A DNA stretch of 64,000 bases. Origin: CAVRGQ01 sp963720785. Lineage in GTDB: Bacteria; Actinomycetota; Acidimicrobiia; IMCC26256; DASPTH01. The stretch lies in the NCBI GenBank assembly GCA_963720785.1, contig CAVRGQ010000005.1:248001-312000 (forward strand). Reading direction: 5' to 3'. Of this stretch, positions 27,413-36,781 are shown in pieces; the first letter of the stretch is position 1; each line of letters starts with the position of its first letter. The translations under genes and the position numbers were made by a program. The notes beneath the pieces were generated by a model. The model saw only the letters and a list, made by a program, of their open reading frames with translations. It had not been told where the DNA came from and did not search any database.

Positions 27413-28650
27413 TCACCCATCGGGATCGCCGCGGCTTCCAGCGTGCACGGCGGGAGCTTCGGGCGGTGCGTCCCTCGACCTGGAGCGTGCCGTCGTAGAT
27501 CCGCACGAGCCGCTTGCGGCCTTCGTGGACGGCGACGTGGTGCCTTCGACAGAGCAGCACGAGATTCGCCAGGTCGGTCGTTCCCGCCGGCTTCCCATTC
27601 GACGAGGTGATGCACGTCGCACCACCGGGCCGGTGCGCGACAACCGGGGTGTTGACAGTGACGGTCGCGCACGGTCACCGCGCGGCGCTGCGTGGCGGTG
27701 ACAGTGCGCGACTCGCGGCCCAGGTGCAACACTTCACGTCGGCCATCGAGCGTGAGCCAGGCAGCACGTGCGTCGCACGCGAGGCGCTCCGACGGTGGAG
27801 TGCGGCACCGGGCCGAAGCCGTCGAGCTCGCAGCGGTGGTCCTCGAGCAGCCACCGATCGTGCTCGGGGGTGAACACGAGCACGTCACGCTCGGCACCGC
27901 GCGGCCGACCCGCACCACCCGAACCACCGCGTACCTCGAGGTAGTGCTGGGCCAACTTCACCAGGCCTTCGCCGCGGCGTTGCGACAGGCTCCGCGGCAG
28001 ATCCGGACCGACCGTCGGATCGGGCGGCTCGATCAGATCCAGCGCGTTCGCCAACACGGTCGAACCGTGCGGGTCGAGGAACCCGGCCAGCTCGCTGCCC
28101 AACAAGCCGTTCGCGATGTCGAGATGCACGCGGCCGAACGCGTCGTTCGCGTCGTCGTCCGCAGCTTCGTCGTCGGCCAGCATCCGCCACGTCCGCAACG
28201 CCACCGCGAGATCGCGCGCGTCCAGCCCGCGCCGCGAGGTCGACGAGCAGTTCCTCGTCGCGTTCGTAGAGCTCCTCCCGGTCGCGCGCCACCTCAGCGA
28301 GCAACTCGACCTTCGCCGCCGTGATCTGCCCGTCGGCGAGCGCCGCGCCCGTCGACGAGAACCTCGCGACATGCCGCGCGGATCTCACCACCCGCCCGCC
28401 GGCCGCACGCGTCATCCGTCCGTGCGCCGCCAACCACGCGGTGGGCGACACGAACCCGTCGGCCGCCCACGCACCCCGCCGCGTTCCACTCCGCAGTGAG
28501 CCGCACCACCTCCGCACCGAGCCGCTCGAACTCCTCGCACACCGCGAGCATCCGGCCCGACAACGCGACGTCGGCCCAGCCCGAACGGTCCTCGACCGCG
28601 AGCTTCTCCCGCCCTTCGGTGATCAGTTCCAGCGGATCCCGGCCATCCAT
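27413..28650 (-). pseudogene. DUF222 / HNH endonuclease (13E12-type) protein, broken by about five frameshifts
   Basis: The N-terminal DUF222 helical domain starts at ATG 28650 (LSGRMLAVCEEFERLGAEVV) and continues through DGFVSPTAWLAAHGRMT. The C-terminal HNH nuclease core is intact in motif: DRHCQHPGCRAP, CDVHHLVEW and LVLLCRRHHVAVHEG. Frames change near 28475, 28232, 27790, 27583 and 27460. At least four are explained by a single extra G or C, such as GCGGCGCGGG for GCGCGCGGG. The end at 27413 is the best guess. Such proteins are numerous in actinobacteria, sometimes thought mobile, with no established role. Real decay is possible but the error pattern matches the rest of the window. Confidence 0.72.
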
Positions 28651-28688
28651 GACCGAACAGACGTTCGATCACCGATCGCGTCACCCAA

Positions 28689-28916
28689 TCAGGAGCGGCG
28701 AGCGCGTCGAGGCCGGATCGAACCGTCGACCACCCAGGTGTAGAGCCCCGCCGCCACCAATCCGAAGACCACGTAGGGAACGACGATCGCAACGATCGAC
28801 AGCAGGATCCCGTGCTGGAACACCCAGTCGCGCACGAGCCAGACCAAGAGGAACGTGAGTGCGAGCGCCACCACGCCGGAGCACAGGGCGACGAAGACCT
28901 TCCGGCTCCGACTCAC
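28689..28916 (-). CDS. Small membrane protein with two helices (uncharacterised)
   Basis: This 75-residue protein has a basic N terminus MSRSRK. Two hydrophobic helices (about 7-28 and 36-60) flank the loop RDWVFQHG, and the C terminus is basic. No family recognised. It starts at GTG 28916, nine bases after the polysaccharide deacetylase stop, and probably ends that operon. Its basic ends suggest an inner-membrane protein. Confidence 0.65.
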   Translation of the reverse strand: MSRSRKVFVALCSGVVALALTFLLVWLVRDWVFQHGILLSIVAIVVPYVVFGLVAAGLYTWVVDGSIRPRRARRS

Positions 28917-28925
28917 CCCACCGCG

Positions 28926-29672
28926 CTACCGGATGCCGTGGTCGCCGACGGTGCCGATCTTCAGGCCCTGCTCCGCGAAGCGGTCAGCGAGGATCGGCAG
29001 CGCGCCCGCGGCGGAGCGCCACGAGCCGGGATACGACGTGCAGTCGGAGTCGTGGAGGAGGATGGTGCCGCCGTCGACATAGCGACGGGTGACGTCGGCG
29101 ACGACGGTGTCGGGCGTGGCTTCGCGGCGCCAGTCGCGGCCCCAGGTGGTCCACAGCACCGTGGTCATGCCGAGCGAGCGCGCAGCGCGGATCGATCCGT
29201 ACGACGAGATGCCGAACGGCGGGCGGAACCACTCGGGCGCGACCCCGGTGGCCTCCGCGATCGTGTCGCGGGCACGGGCGATGTCGTCGAACGCGCGCCG
29301 AGGCGTGCGGCGCAGCATGTTGAAGTGCACGTCGCCGTGCACCGCGACCTCGTGACCGGCGTCGGCAACGTCACGGGCCAAGCCGGGCGCGGCGCGCACC
29401 ATCGAGCCGAGCATGAAGAAGGTGGCCGACCACCCGAGGTCGTCGAGCACCGCGAGGAACTCGGGCGTCGACGCGGGGTCGGGGCCGTCGTCGAAGGTGA
29501 GGGCCACGTGACCGGGTCGACCGACGCCCACCAGTTTCGGGGTGCAGCGCACACCGAACGGGGACACCCCGCCGAGCGCGGGCGCCGCGTGCACGATCCC
29601 TACGGCGAGCCCCACTGCACCTGCTGCACCGGCGATCGTGGTGGCCCGGCTCGCGACGCGGGAGAAGCTCAG
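28926..29672 (-). CDS. Polysaccharide deacetylase (NodB-type), CTG start
   Basis: This protein of about 248 residues has one N-terminal hydrophobic anchor and a complete carbohydrate esterase 4 domain. Motif 1 is TFDDGPDP, motif 2 holds the metal-binding His pair in VAVHGDVH, motif 3 is WFRPPFG and motif 5 is ILLHDSD. It should remove N-acetyl groups from a cell-envelope glycan outside the membrane. The start appears to be CTG 29672, which overlaps the upstream stop as CTGA and has GGAG seven bases upstream. The next usual start, GTG 29615, would cut into the signal. It is co-translated with the upstream glycosyltransferase. Confidence 0.88.
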   Translation of the reverse strand: MSFSRVASRATTIAGAAGAVGLAVGIVHAAPALGGVSPFGVRCTPKLVGVGRPGHVALTFDDGPDPASTPEFLAVLDDLGWSATFFMLGSMVRAAPGLARDVADAGHEVAVHGDVHFNMLRRTPRRAFDDIARARDTIAEATGVAPEWFRPPFGISSYGSIRAARSLGMTTVLWTTWGRDWRREATPDTVVADVTRRYVDGGTILLHDSDCTSYPGSWRSAAGALPILADRFAEQGLKIGTVGDHGIR

Positions 29673-31435
29673 CGGAGCTCTCCGTAGGTGGCCACGTGCA
29701 GGCCGTCGCGCTTCGCCTGGCGGACGAGGTCGGCGATCGCGACCTCCATCGCCGTGGCGTCGCGCTGACGACCGTCGAGCAGGTAGACCTTGCGGTTCTC
29801 GAGGTGCGTGGGCAGGTTCTCGGGCCGCACGGTGCGGTTGGCGACCACGAGCTTCTGCTTGTGCCCGTGCGCGTAGTACTGGTCGAAGGCGTCGACGCGC
29901 CGGCCGGGGCAGAACTCGCGCGGCGCCGCGCCCGCTTCCTTGGCGAGGAGCTGGCCTGCCTTGGCGACGTCGTTCTCCGCGCGGTTCCAGCGCAGGAACG
30001 AACCGTGGCCCATGCCGCCGTTGGCGATGTCGACGCCACTTGTCGCGAGCGCCTCGAGTGCGTCGCGGTTGTTGCGCGCCGCGTCGGCGTCGACGACGAC
30101 GGAACCACCGAGCGCGCTCACCTGGTCGAGAAGCCCGTAGTCGGCGAGCTGCGCGTGGTCGAGCCGAACGCCCACGTAGACCGTGCGCAGCGCGTCCTTC
30201 GGCGGCTTGGCCACGCCGACGCCTGCCGCGGAGACGGCCTGCGCGCCGAGCGTGAGGCCGCCGTAGAGCACGAGCACGCTCGCGGCGGCGATCCATGCGG
30301 TACGTCGACCGCGTGGTGCGCGCAGGGCGACGGTGCGGCCCTGCCGGTCGGTGAGCTTCTCGACCGAGGCGAGCTCGACGACGTCGTCCGCGGGGTCGTC
30401 GACGAACAACTGGCGCGCCGTGGTCACGAGGCGGTCGCGCTCCTCACCCGGCGCGGTGACCGCACGGAGGATGGCGTGCAGCTCGTCCTCGTCGCGGGCG
30501 TAGCAGTTGACGCCCGCCTTGGACATGGTCTCGGCGTTGTCCTTGCCGTGACCGGCGATGGGCCGGAAGGTGATGACCGGGAGGCCGACGGCGAAGGCCT
30601 CCATGCACGTGAGGCCGCCGGCGTTCTCGACCAGCGCGTCGGACGCGGCCATGAGCGCGGGCATCTCGTCGGTCCAGCCGATGACCGTGCCGTACCCGCG
30701 CTGCTCGAGCTGGGCGCGCAGGTCGTCGTCTCTTCCGCACACGGTGATGGGGTGGAACTCGCCGCTGCGACCGATCGCCTCGACGGTCTCGATGACGTCG
30801 CCGACGCCCCACGAGCCGGCGACCACGAGCACTGCCCGCTCGTCGGGCCCGAGTCCGAGGTTGGTGCGCACGGCGTCGCGGTCGTACTCGACCTCGCGGA
30901 AGCGGTCGCTCACCAGCGGACCGCGCGCGAAGGCCGACTTGCCACCGCGCGACTCGGCGGTCTGCGCGCTGATCTCGCTCACCGCGAGGTGGCGGTCGAT
31001 GCCCTTGTGCACCCACAGCGAGTGCACCGCGAAGTCGGTGAGGTAGGTGAGCACCGGGACGCGCAGCTGCTTCTTGCGCCGCATGCGACCGAGCACGAGC
31101 GAGGCGAGTGGATACACCGACACGATGGCGTCGGGGCGGAACGCCTTGATGGTCTTCTTCAGGCTCCGCCGGGTCAGCCAGGTGTCGAGCATGATCGCCG
31201 GCGCGCGCAGCAGCGGCGCGAGCTTGTAGCTCAGCTCGTAGGACCACGGGGCGACGCGCAGCTGGAATTCGTAGTACCACCGCAGCAGCGGCCCGATGTG
31301 AAGCGCCACCGCGTCGAGGAAGTCGACGACCTCGACCTCGTGGCCTGATCGCTCGAGCCGACGGCGCAACTCGTTCGCTGCTCCGTCGTGTCCGGCCCCC
31401 ATGGACGCGGAGACGATGAGAATCCTCCGGCGCAC
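29669..31435 (-). CDS. MGDG-synthase-like glycosyltransferase fused to a degenerate deacetylase-like domain
   Basis: This 588-residue protein has an N-terminal half typical of the monogalactosyldiacylglycerol synthase/MurG (GT28) group: ILIVSASMGAGHDGAANEL at the start and ENAGGLTCMEAFAVGLPV with GHGKDNAETM in the donor site. A hydrophobic helix around 385-405 (WIAAASVLVLYGGLTL) leads to a C-terminal domain of about 180 residues. There DIANGGMGHGSFLRW and REFCPGRRVDAFD occupy the places of NodB motifs 2 and 3, but without the metal-binding His pair. A cytoplasmic transferase tethered to an external, probably inactive, glycan-binding domain is implied. GTG 31435 is the most likely start. Confidence 0.8.
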   Translation of the reverse strand: MRRRILIVSASMGAGHDGAANELRRRLERSGHEVEVVDFLDAVALHIGPLLRWYYEFQLRVAPWSYELSYKLAPLLRAPAIMLDTWLTRRSLKKTIKAFRPDAIVSVYPLASLVLGRMRRKKQLRVPVLTYLTDFAVHSLWVHKGIDRHLAVSEISAQTAESRGGKSAFARGPLVSDRFREVEYDRDAVRTNLGLGPDERAVLVVAGSWGVGDVIETVEAIGRSGEFHPITVCGRDDDLRAQLEQRGYGTVIGWTDEMPALMAASDALVENAGGLTCMEAFAVGLPVITFRPIAGHGKDNAETMSKAGVNCYARDEDELHAILRAVTAPGEERDRLVTTARQLFVDDPADDVVELASVEKLTDRQGRTVALRAPRGRRTAWIAAASVLVLYGGLTLGAQAVSAAGVGVAKPPKDALRTVYVGVRLDHAQLADYGLLDQVSALGGSVVVDADAARNNRDALEALATSGVDIANGGMGHGSFLRWNRAENDVAKAGQLLAKEAGAAPREFCPGRRVDAFDQYYAHGHKQKLVVANRTVRPENLPTHLENRKVYLLDGRQRDATAMEVAIADLVRQAKRDGLHVATYGELR

Positions 31436-31462
31436 AGTGGGAAAGACTACCGTCCCCAGCAC

Positions 31463-32425
31463 ATGTGGGCCGTGTTGCTGGCGTTCGGGGCGGCCATCGG
31501 GTACGCCGCCGCCTCGGTGCTCCAGCACCGGGAGGCCGAGGCCGACCAGGATCTGCACGACGGCGGCGTCCGCCTCGTGCTCCGGCTGGCCCGCCGACCG
31601 CTGTGGCTCGCCGGTCTCGGCTGCGACGGCCTCGCGTACGCGTGCCAGGCCCTGGCGCTCGGCGTCGGCGCTCTCCTGGTGGTCCAGCCGGTCATCACCA
31701 GCGGGATCCTCTTCGCCCTGCCGGCCAGCGCCTGGTGGGCGGGGCGGCGCCTCCAGCGAGGTGACTACGCCTGGGCGGCGGTGTTGGCCGTGGGGCTCAC
31801 GGTGTTCCTGATGCTCGCCGGCACCCAGGGAGGGAAGGACGACGCCGGGACGACGGCCTGGTTGTGGTGCGCGGCGATCGCCGGGCCGGTGCTCGTGATC
31901 TGCTTCGTGGCCGCGACCCGTTCGACGGGTACCCGCCGCGCAGTGCTGTTCGCCTTCACCTGCGGGGCCCTGTTCGGCATCACTGCGGCCCTCACCAAGG
32001 CCTCGGTGGTGCTGGTGGGCGACCACGGGTTCGGCGCGCTCACCCACTGGGAGCCGTACGCCCTGGCGGTGATGGGCGCGCTCGGCTTCGTGCTCAACCA
32101 GCGGGCCTTCCAGGCCGGCTCCCTCACGGCGTCGCTGCCCACGCTCACCGTGGTCGAGCCGCTGGTCGCCGCGCTGGTGGGCGTCACGATGCTCGACGAG
32201 ACCGTCTCCGACCACGGCGTCGCCGCGTGGATCGCGATCGCGCTGGCGACGGTTGGGATGATCGCGTCGACCGTGCAGCTGTCGCGCTCGGCGGCACGCT
32301 TCGACGAGATCCACGAGCACGAGCTCGCCGACGTGCTCACCCGCGACTCACGGGAGCGGGTCGCCGAGGACGGCGAACGCCGCGAGGGAGGCGAGCGCGA
32401 GGGCAGCGAGCGCGACGCGGACTAG
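31463..32425 (+). CDS. DMT-superfamily (EamA-like) transporter
   Basis: This protein of about 320 residues has nine or ten hydrophobic helices in two halves. The pattern is that of drug/metabolite transporter superfamily members, with short loops and a duplicated architecture ending LPTLTVVEPLVAALVGVTMLDE. The C terminus is a charged tail rich in Glu and Arg. It opens at ATG 31463, 27 bases from the divergent glycosyltransferase start. Its stop overlaps the convergent UbiB-like gene by four bases. Substrate unknown. Confidence 0.82.
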   Translation: MWAVLLAFGAAIGYAAASVLQHREAEADQDLHDGGVRLVLRLARRPLWLAGLGCDGLAYACQALALGVGALLVVQPVITSGILFALPASAWWAGRRLQRGDYAWAAVLAVGLTVFLMLAGTQGGKDDAGTTAWLWCAAIAGPVLVICFVAATRSTGTRRAVLFAFTCGALFGITAALTKASVVLVGDHGFGALTHWEPYALAVMGALGFVLNQRAFQAGSLTASLPTLTVVEPLVAALVGVTMLDETVSDHGVAAWIAIALATVGMIASTVQLSRSAARFDEIHEHELADVLTRDSRERVAEDGERREGGEREGSERDAD

Positions 32426-34437
32426 TTGAGCCCGTCGCGCAGCACCGCGACGATGACGCGCATTGCGAGCACGGTTGCGCAGAAGAGCCCGAAATAGCCG
32501 AAGACGCGCAGCAGCGACGTGTCGCCGAGGAACTCGGGGCCGCCCTCGATCGCGATCAACCCGACCGAGAGCAGGCCGATGGTCCCGGCGAGGAAGGCGA
32601 GCACGACGCGGTTGACGAGCTTCGAGACGACGGCTTCGTCGTGGTCGTCGGCGAAGTGGGTGACGCGCACCCGCACGCCTTCGCGTTCGAGCATCGTGAA
32701 CGCGCGGTCGACGTGGCGAGGCAGGCGCCGCAGGATCGGCACCGTGCGCAGGATCTCGTCGCGCACGGCCGACTGCACCGAGCCCGGGTTGATCATCGCC
32801 TTCACCCACGATGCGGCGATTCCCTCCGCGGCGTCGATCACGGAGTAGCCGGGGGCGATGGTGGTGAGCGTGCCCTCGAGCACGATCAGCGCGCGGAAGA
32901 AGGTGGTCCACTCCGCGGGCAGCGTGATGCCGAAGTCGAACATCAGGCGCAGCATCGCGTTGAACATCGCCGCATCGGGTTGGGTGCCCGGCGCGAGGAA
33001 CTGCGCCATGAAACGGGCGAGCGCCCTCTCGAAGTCGGCGACGTCGACGCCGCGGCGCAGGGTGGCGACCTCGAGCACGGCCTGGGCGACCGCGTCGGCG
33101 TCGCGCCGGGAGATGCCGGCCATCATGTCGCGCAGCGCGGTCTGCTGCAGTGCGTCGATGCGGCCGGTCGCACCGAAGTCGATCAACCCGAGCCGACCGT
33201 CGGTGAGGAGCATCACGTTCCCGGGGTGCGGGTCGGCGTGGTACACGCCGTCCTGGAGGGTCTGCTGGAAGAACGACTGCAGCAGCTCGTCGGCCAGCTT
33301 CACGCGGTCGTCGTTGCGCGCGCCGGTCCAGTCGATCTCGCGGACGCTCATGCCCTCGAGCCACTCCATCACCAGCACCTTGGCGGTACCGATCTCCTCG
33401 TACACGTCGGGAACGCGGATGCGGCTGTGCTCGGCGGTGAGGTTGGTGGCCACCAGGCGAGCGTTGCGCGCCTCGATGCGGTAGTCGAGCTCTTCGCGCA
33501 GACGGGCGGAGAACTCCTCCACCACGTCGCGCACGTGGTAGTCGCGACCCCAGGACGTGCGCGCCTCGATGACGCGCGACAGCTCGTCGAGCACCGAGAG
33601 GTCGACCTGTACCGACTCGTCGATCCCCGGCCGCTGCACCTTCACGACGACGGCACGGCCGTCGGGCAGCGTGGCGCGGTACACCTGACCGATCGACGCG
33701 GCGGCGACGGGCCGCCAGTCGAACCATGCGAACACCTCTTCGAGCGGACGGTCGAGCTCCTCCTCGAGCAGCGCGATGACGTCGGCCTCCTTCGCGGGCC
33801 GCACGTGGTCCTGCAGGAGCGAGAGTTCGCGCGCGGCATCGGGCGACACGAGGTCGGTGCGGGTGGAGAGCACCTGCCCGAGCTTCACGAACATGCCGCC
33901 GCACTCCTCGAGCGCCATGCGCAGGCGGCGGACGGGCGGACGACCGCCCTCGGTGGCACCAGAGGTGCTGTCCTCCTTGCGGCCGAGACCGAGCGACGGG
34001 CCCAGACCGTTGCGCACCGCAATGCGCGTGATCTCGCCGTAGCGCTGCACGCGCCGACCGCGCCGGCGCAGGGAACGGAACGGGTGCGGCACCGAGGACA
34101 GGCCCGTCTGCGCGCGGGCGACGATGCCGGGCCGGGAGACGAACTCGATCCACACCGCGGCCGCCATCGTGCCGAGCAGGGTGAACAGGAAGAGGTTGCG
34201 CGGCCAGTTCTGGGTGGGTGGATCGGTGTCGGTGGCCACCCACAGCGCGATGAGCGCACCGGCGATCCACCCGAGGATGCCGGTGAAGGAACTGGTGGAC
34301 ACGGAGCGGTGGATGCCGAGCACGCGCCCGATGAGCGCGCCGGCGACCAGCGCGAAGAAGAACGCGGGGACCAGCAGCCACAGCTCGTTGCCGAGGCCGC
34401 TCCACACGGACTCGGCGAGGACGGTCGGGGGGCTCAC
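32422..34437 (-). CDS. AarF/ABC1/UbiB-family atypical kinase
   Basis: This 671-residue protein has four N-terminal membrane helices (about 15-115). The conserved KLGQ motif of the ABC1 family follows (KLGQVLSTRTDLV), then VVVKVQRPGI with the ATP-binding Lys, VMEWLEGMSV, HADPHPGNVML and LIDFGATGRI. The C terminus ends in two more helices. UbiB proteins support quinone or isoprenoid lipid metabolism, which fits the menaquinone genes 12 kb away, though linkage is loose. The GTG start overlaps the upstream ligase stop (GTGA). Helices at both ends suggest a membrane-bound kinase-like ATPase. Confidence 0.9.
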   Translation of the reverse strand: MSPPTVLAESVWSGLGNELWLLVPAFFFALVAGALIGRVLGIHRSVSTSSFTGILGWIAGALIALWVATDTDPPTQNWPRNLFLFTLLGTMAAAVWIEFVSRPGIVARAQTGLSSVPHPFRSLRRRGRRVQRYGEITRIAVRNGLGPSLGLGRKEDSTSGATEGGRPPVRRLRMALEECGGMFVKLGQVLSTRTDLVSPDAARELSLLQDHVRPAKEADVIALLEEELDRPLEEVFAWFDWRPVAAASIGQVYRATLPDGRAVVVKVQRPGIDESVQVDLSVLDELSRVIEARTSWGRDYHVRDVVEEFSARLREELDYRIEARNARLVATNLTAEHSRIRVPDVYEEIGTAKVLVMEWLEGMSVREIDWTGARNDDRVKLADELLQSFFQQTLQDGVYHADPHPGNVMLLTDGRLGLIDFGATGRIDALQQTALRDMMAGISRRDADAVAQAVLEVATLRRGVDVADFERALARFMAQFLAPGTQPDAAMFNAMLRLMFDFGITLPAEWTTFFRALIVLEGTLTTIAPGYSVIDAAEGIAASWVKAMINPGSVQSAVRDEILRTVPILRRLPRHVDRAFTMLEREGVRVRVTHFADDHDEAVVSKLVNRVVLAFLAGTIGLLSVGLIAIEGGPEFLGDTSLLRVFGYFGLFCATVLAMRVIVAVLRDGLN

Positions 34438-36077
34438 GAGAGCTCGTCGACCTCCAGCGCACCGTCGGCGTACTCGGCGCGCAGCACCTTCTTGTCGAAC
34501 TTGCCGACGCTGGTCTTGGGCACCTCGGAGATGATGGTCCAGCGCTCCGGCACCTGCCAGCCCGCGATCTTCGACGCGAGGAAGTCACGCAGATCGGTGA
34601 GCGAAGCGGTGGCGCTCTCCTTCAGCACGACGCACGCGAGCGGGCGCTCCGTCCACTTGGGGTCGGGCACCGCGATCACCGCGGCCTCGACGACGTCGGG
34701 GTGCGCCATGAGCAGGCCCTCGAGCTCCACCGAGGAGATCCACTCGCCGCCCGACTTGATGACGTCCTTCGAGCGGTCGGTGATCTTCATGTAGCCGTTG
34801 GGCGTGACGCTGGCGATGTCGCCGGTGCGCAGCCACCCGTCGTCGAACTTGTCGGGCGACGGGTCGCCGTAATACGAGCCCGTGATCCACGGGCCCCGCA
34901 CCTGCACCTCGCCGACGGACTCGCCGTCCCACGGGAGCACGGTGCCGTCGTCGTCGACGATGCGCAGTTCCACGCCGGGGAGCACGCGCCCGGTGAGCGA
35001 GCGCCACGCCATGCCCTCGTCGGAATCGGGGTCGACCCCCTTCGGCGGCTTGGCGAACGACGCGACCGGGCTGGTCTCGGTCATGCCCCAGGCCTGCATC
35101 AGGCGGATGCCGAAGCGGTCGCGGAACGCCTCCATGAGGGAGCGGGGCACCGCCGCGCCACCGCAGGCGATCTGCTTCACCGACGACAGGTCGACGTCGT
35201 TGGTCTCGGAGAAGCGCAGGATCTCGGCCCAGATCGTGGGCACCGCGGCCGAGCAGGTGACGCGCTCCGCGGCGATGAGGCGCGTCAGCGGCTCTGCCTG
35301 CATGAACCGGCCCGGCATGATCAGGTCGGTCCCGGTGAACCAGCCCGCGTAGGGCATGCCCCACGCGTTGGCGTGGAACATCGGCACGATGGTGAGCAGG
35401 CGGTCGTCCCACGTGTACGACACGCCGCAGCCGCTCTGGATGCCGACGGTGTGCAGCCAGGTGGAGCGGTGCGAGTACACGACGCCCTTGGGGTTGCCGG
35501 TGGTGCCGCTCGTGTAACACATCGCCGCGGCGCTGCGTTCGTCGACCTCGGGCCACTCGAAGGTGGACGGGTCGGCCGCCGCGAGCAGCTCCTCGTACCG
35601 CAGGATCTCCACCCCGGGCACCGCGTCGGTGAGCGGCGACGCGTCGCCGTCACCCACCACGATGAAGCGCTCGACCGTGGCGAGCTCCGCGGCGACACGG
35701 GCCAGCACCGGCACCAGGTTGTCGTCGACGATGACGATGCGGTCAGCGGCATGGTTGACGATCCAGGCCAGCTGGTCGGGGAAGAGGCGGATGTTGAGCG
35801 TGTGCAGCACCGCCCCCATGCCCGGCACCGCGAAGTAGGCCTCGAGGTGCTCCTGGGTGTTCCACATGAAGGTGCCGACGCGGTCGCCCTCGCGGATGCC
35901 GAGCCCGTCGAGCGCGGCGGCGAGCCGGTCGACCCGGTCGGCGACCTCGCCGAACGTGGCGTGGCGGCACGAGTCGCCCTCGAAGGTGACGATCTGGCTC
36001 TCGGCGCCGTGCACGGCGCGGCCGTGCCGGAAGATCATCCCGACGGTCAGCGGAAAGTCCTGCATGGTCGACAGCAT
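34434..36077 (-). CDS. Acyl-CoA synthetase (AMP-forming fatty-acid-CoA ligase)
   Basis: This 547-residue adenylate-forming enzyme has the P-loop YTSGTTGNPKGVVYSHRS, A5 motif AWGMTETSP, A7 GWLRTGDIA and A10 lysine region TSVGKFDKKVLR. It resembles the medium-chain/long-chain AlkK type. It would activate a carboxylic acid to its CoA ester for beta-oxidation. GGGGAG lies nine bases before ATG 36077; a second ATG lies 12 bases in. A TACGCT box near 36126 on the minus strand could be the -10. It is the first gene of a pair with the UbiB-like kinase. Confidence 0.93.
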   Translation of the reverse strand: MLSTMQDFPLTVGMIFRHGRAVHGAESQIVTFEGDSCRHATFGEVADRVDRLAAALDGLGIREGDRVGTFMWNTQEHLEAYFAVPGMGAVLHTLNIRLFPDQLAWIVNHAADRIVIVDDNLVPVLARVAAELATVERFIVVGDGDASPLTDAVPGVEILRYEELLAAADPSTFEWPEVDERSAAAMCYTSGTTGNPKGVVYSHRSTWLHTVGIQSGCGVSYTWDDRLLTIVPMFHANAWGMPYAGWFTGTDLIMPGRFMQAEPLTRLIAAERVTCSAAVPTIWAEILRFSETNDVDLSSVKQIACGGAAVPRSLMEAFRDRFGIRLMQAWGMTETSPVASFAKPPKGVDPDSDEGMAWRSLTGRVLPGVELRIVDDDGTVLPWDGESVGEVQVRGPWITGSYYGDPSPDKFDDGWLRTGDIASVTPNGYMKITDRSKDVIKSGGEWISSVELEGLLMAHPDVVEAAVIAVPDPKWTERPLACVVLKESATASLTDLRDFLASKIAGWQVPERWTIISEVPKTSVGKFDKKVLRAEYADGALEVDELS

Positions 36078-36193
36078 TCGGATGCGCTCCCCGTCCTGTG
36101 GCTCAGCCTGGCCTGCTGTGAGGCGGGAGCGTACTCGGACGACTGTCGCGACGGAATGGCGGCGAGCCGCAGAGCGGCCGGCGGAGGAGGGAG

Positions 36194-36769
36194 TCAGCCG
36201 CCGTAGTTCATGCGGGTGTCGCCCATGGAGAGCACCGCGGTCTCCTCGTCGGCCTGGAAGCCGACGTCGACGACCTCGCCCACGAAGAGGGTGTGCCCGC
36301 CGAGCTCCACCTGCTGGCGGATCTCGCAATCGATCCACGCCACGGCCAGGTCGAGTACCGGGGCGCCCGTGACGCCGTCGTGGAACCCGAAACCGTTGAG
36401 GGTACGGGCGCCGAGATCGACCTCGACGGGCTTGGTGAACTTCCGCACGACCGCGCGGTCCTCCACCGAGATCAGGTTGATGGTGAACACGCCGCCCTCG
36501 AGCAGTAGCTCGTGGGTGAACGCAGTCTGCTCCACCGACACGGCCACGAGCTTCGGTTCGAACGACACCTGCGTGACCCAGTTGACGGTCATGCCGTTGC
36601 GCCGCTCGCCCGCCACCGCGCCCAGCACGTAGAGGCCGCTCGGCATCTTCCAGAGGACCCGACGCCGCAGCTTGTCGTACTCCTCGCGTGCGTCGTCGCC
36701 ACCGTTCTCGTCGGCGCCGACGTGCGCCGGGAACGGTCCGACAATTCCTGTGCCGCCGGGCTTCGTCAT
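36194..36769 (-). CDS. Flavin reductase domain protein
   Basis: This 191-residue FMN-binding split-barrel protein has YVLGAVAGERRNGMTVNWVTQ and PKLVAVSVEQTAFTHELL. FTINLISVEDRAVVRKF and HTLFVGEVVDVG follow. Members reduce flavin with NAD(P)H or supply reduced flavin to a monooxygenase partner; none is adjacent. Length is normal. A TAGCCT -10 box lies six bases before the start, so it has its own leaderless promoter. The antiporter gene ends nine bases upstream on the same strand. Confidence 0.88.
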   Translation of the reverse strand: MTKPGGTGIVGPFPAHVGADENGGDDAREEYDKLRRRVLWKMPSGLYVLGAVAGERRNGMTVNWVTQVSFEPKLVAVSVEQTAFTHELLLEGGVFTINLISVEDRAVVRKFTKPVEVDLGARTLNGFGFHDGVTGAPVLDLAVAWIDCEIRQQVELGGHTLFVGEVVDVGFQADEETAVLSMGDTRMNYGG

Positions 36770-36775
36770 GGCTCG

Positions 36776-36781
36776 AGGCTA
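36776..36781 (-). promoter_or_regulatory. -10 box TAGCCT of the flavin reductase gene
   Basis: On the minus strand TAGCCT ends six bases before ATG 36769. It lies across the end of the upstream antiporter gene. Confidence 0.45.

Noticed and set aside
29669..32320. An 883-codon frame extending the glycosyltransferase upstream
   Set aside because: The upstream 295 codons are antisense to the DMT transporter and have no family features; the fold begins at ILIVSASMGAGH.
31864..34794. A 976-codon open frame on the plus strand opposite the UbiB-like gene
   Set aside because: The product is a low-complexity Arg/His/Glu-rich reading with no motifs, a usual shadow of GC-rich coding DNA on the other strand.
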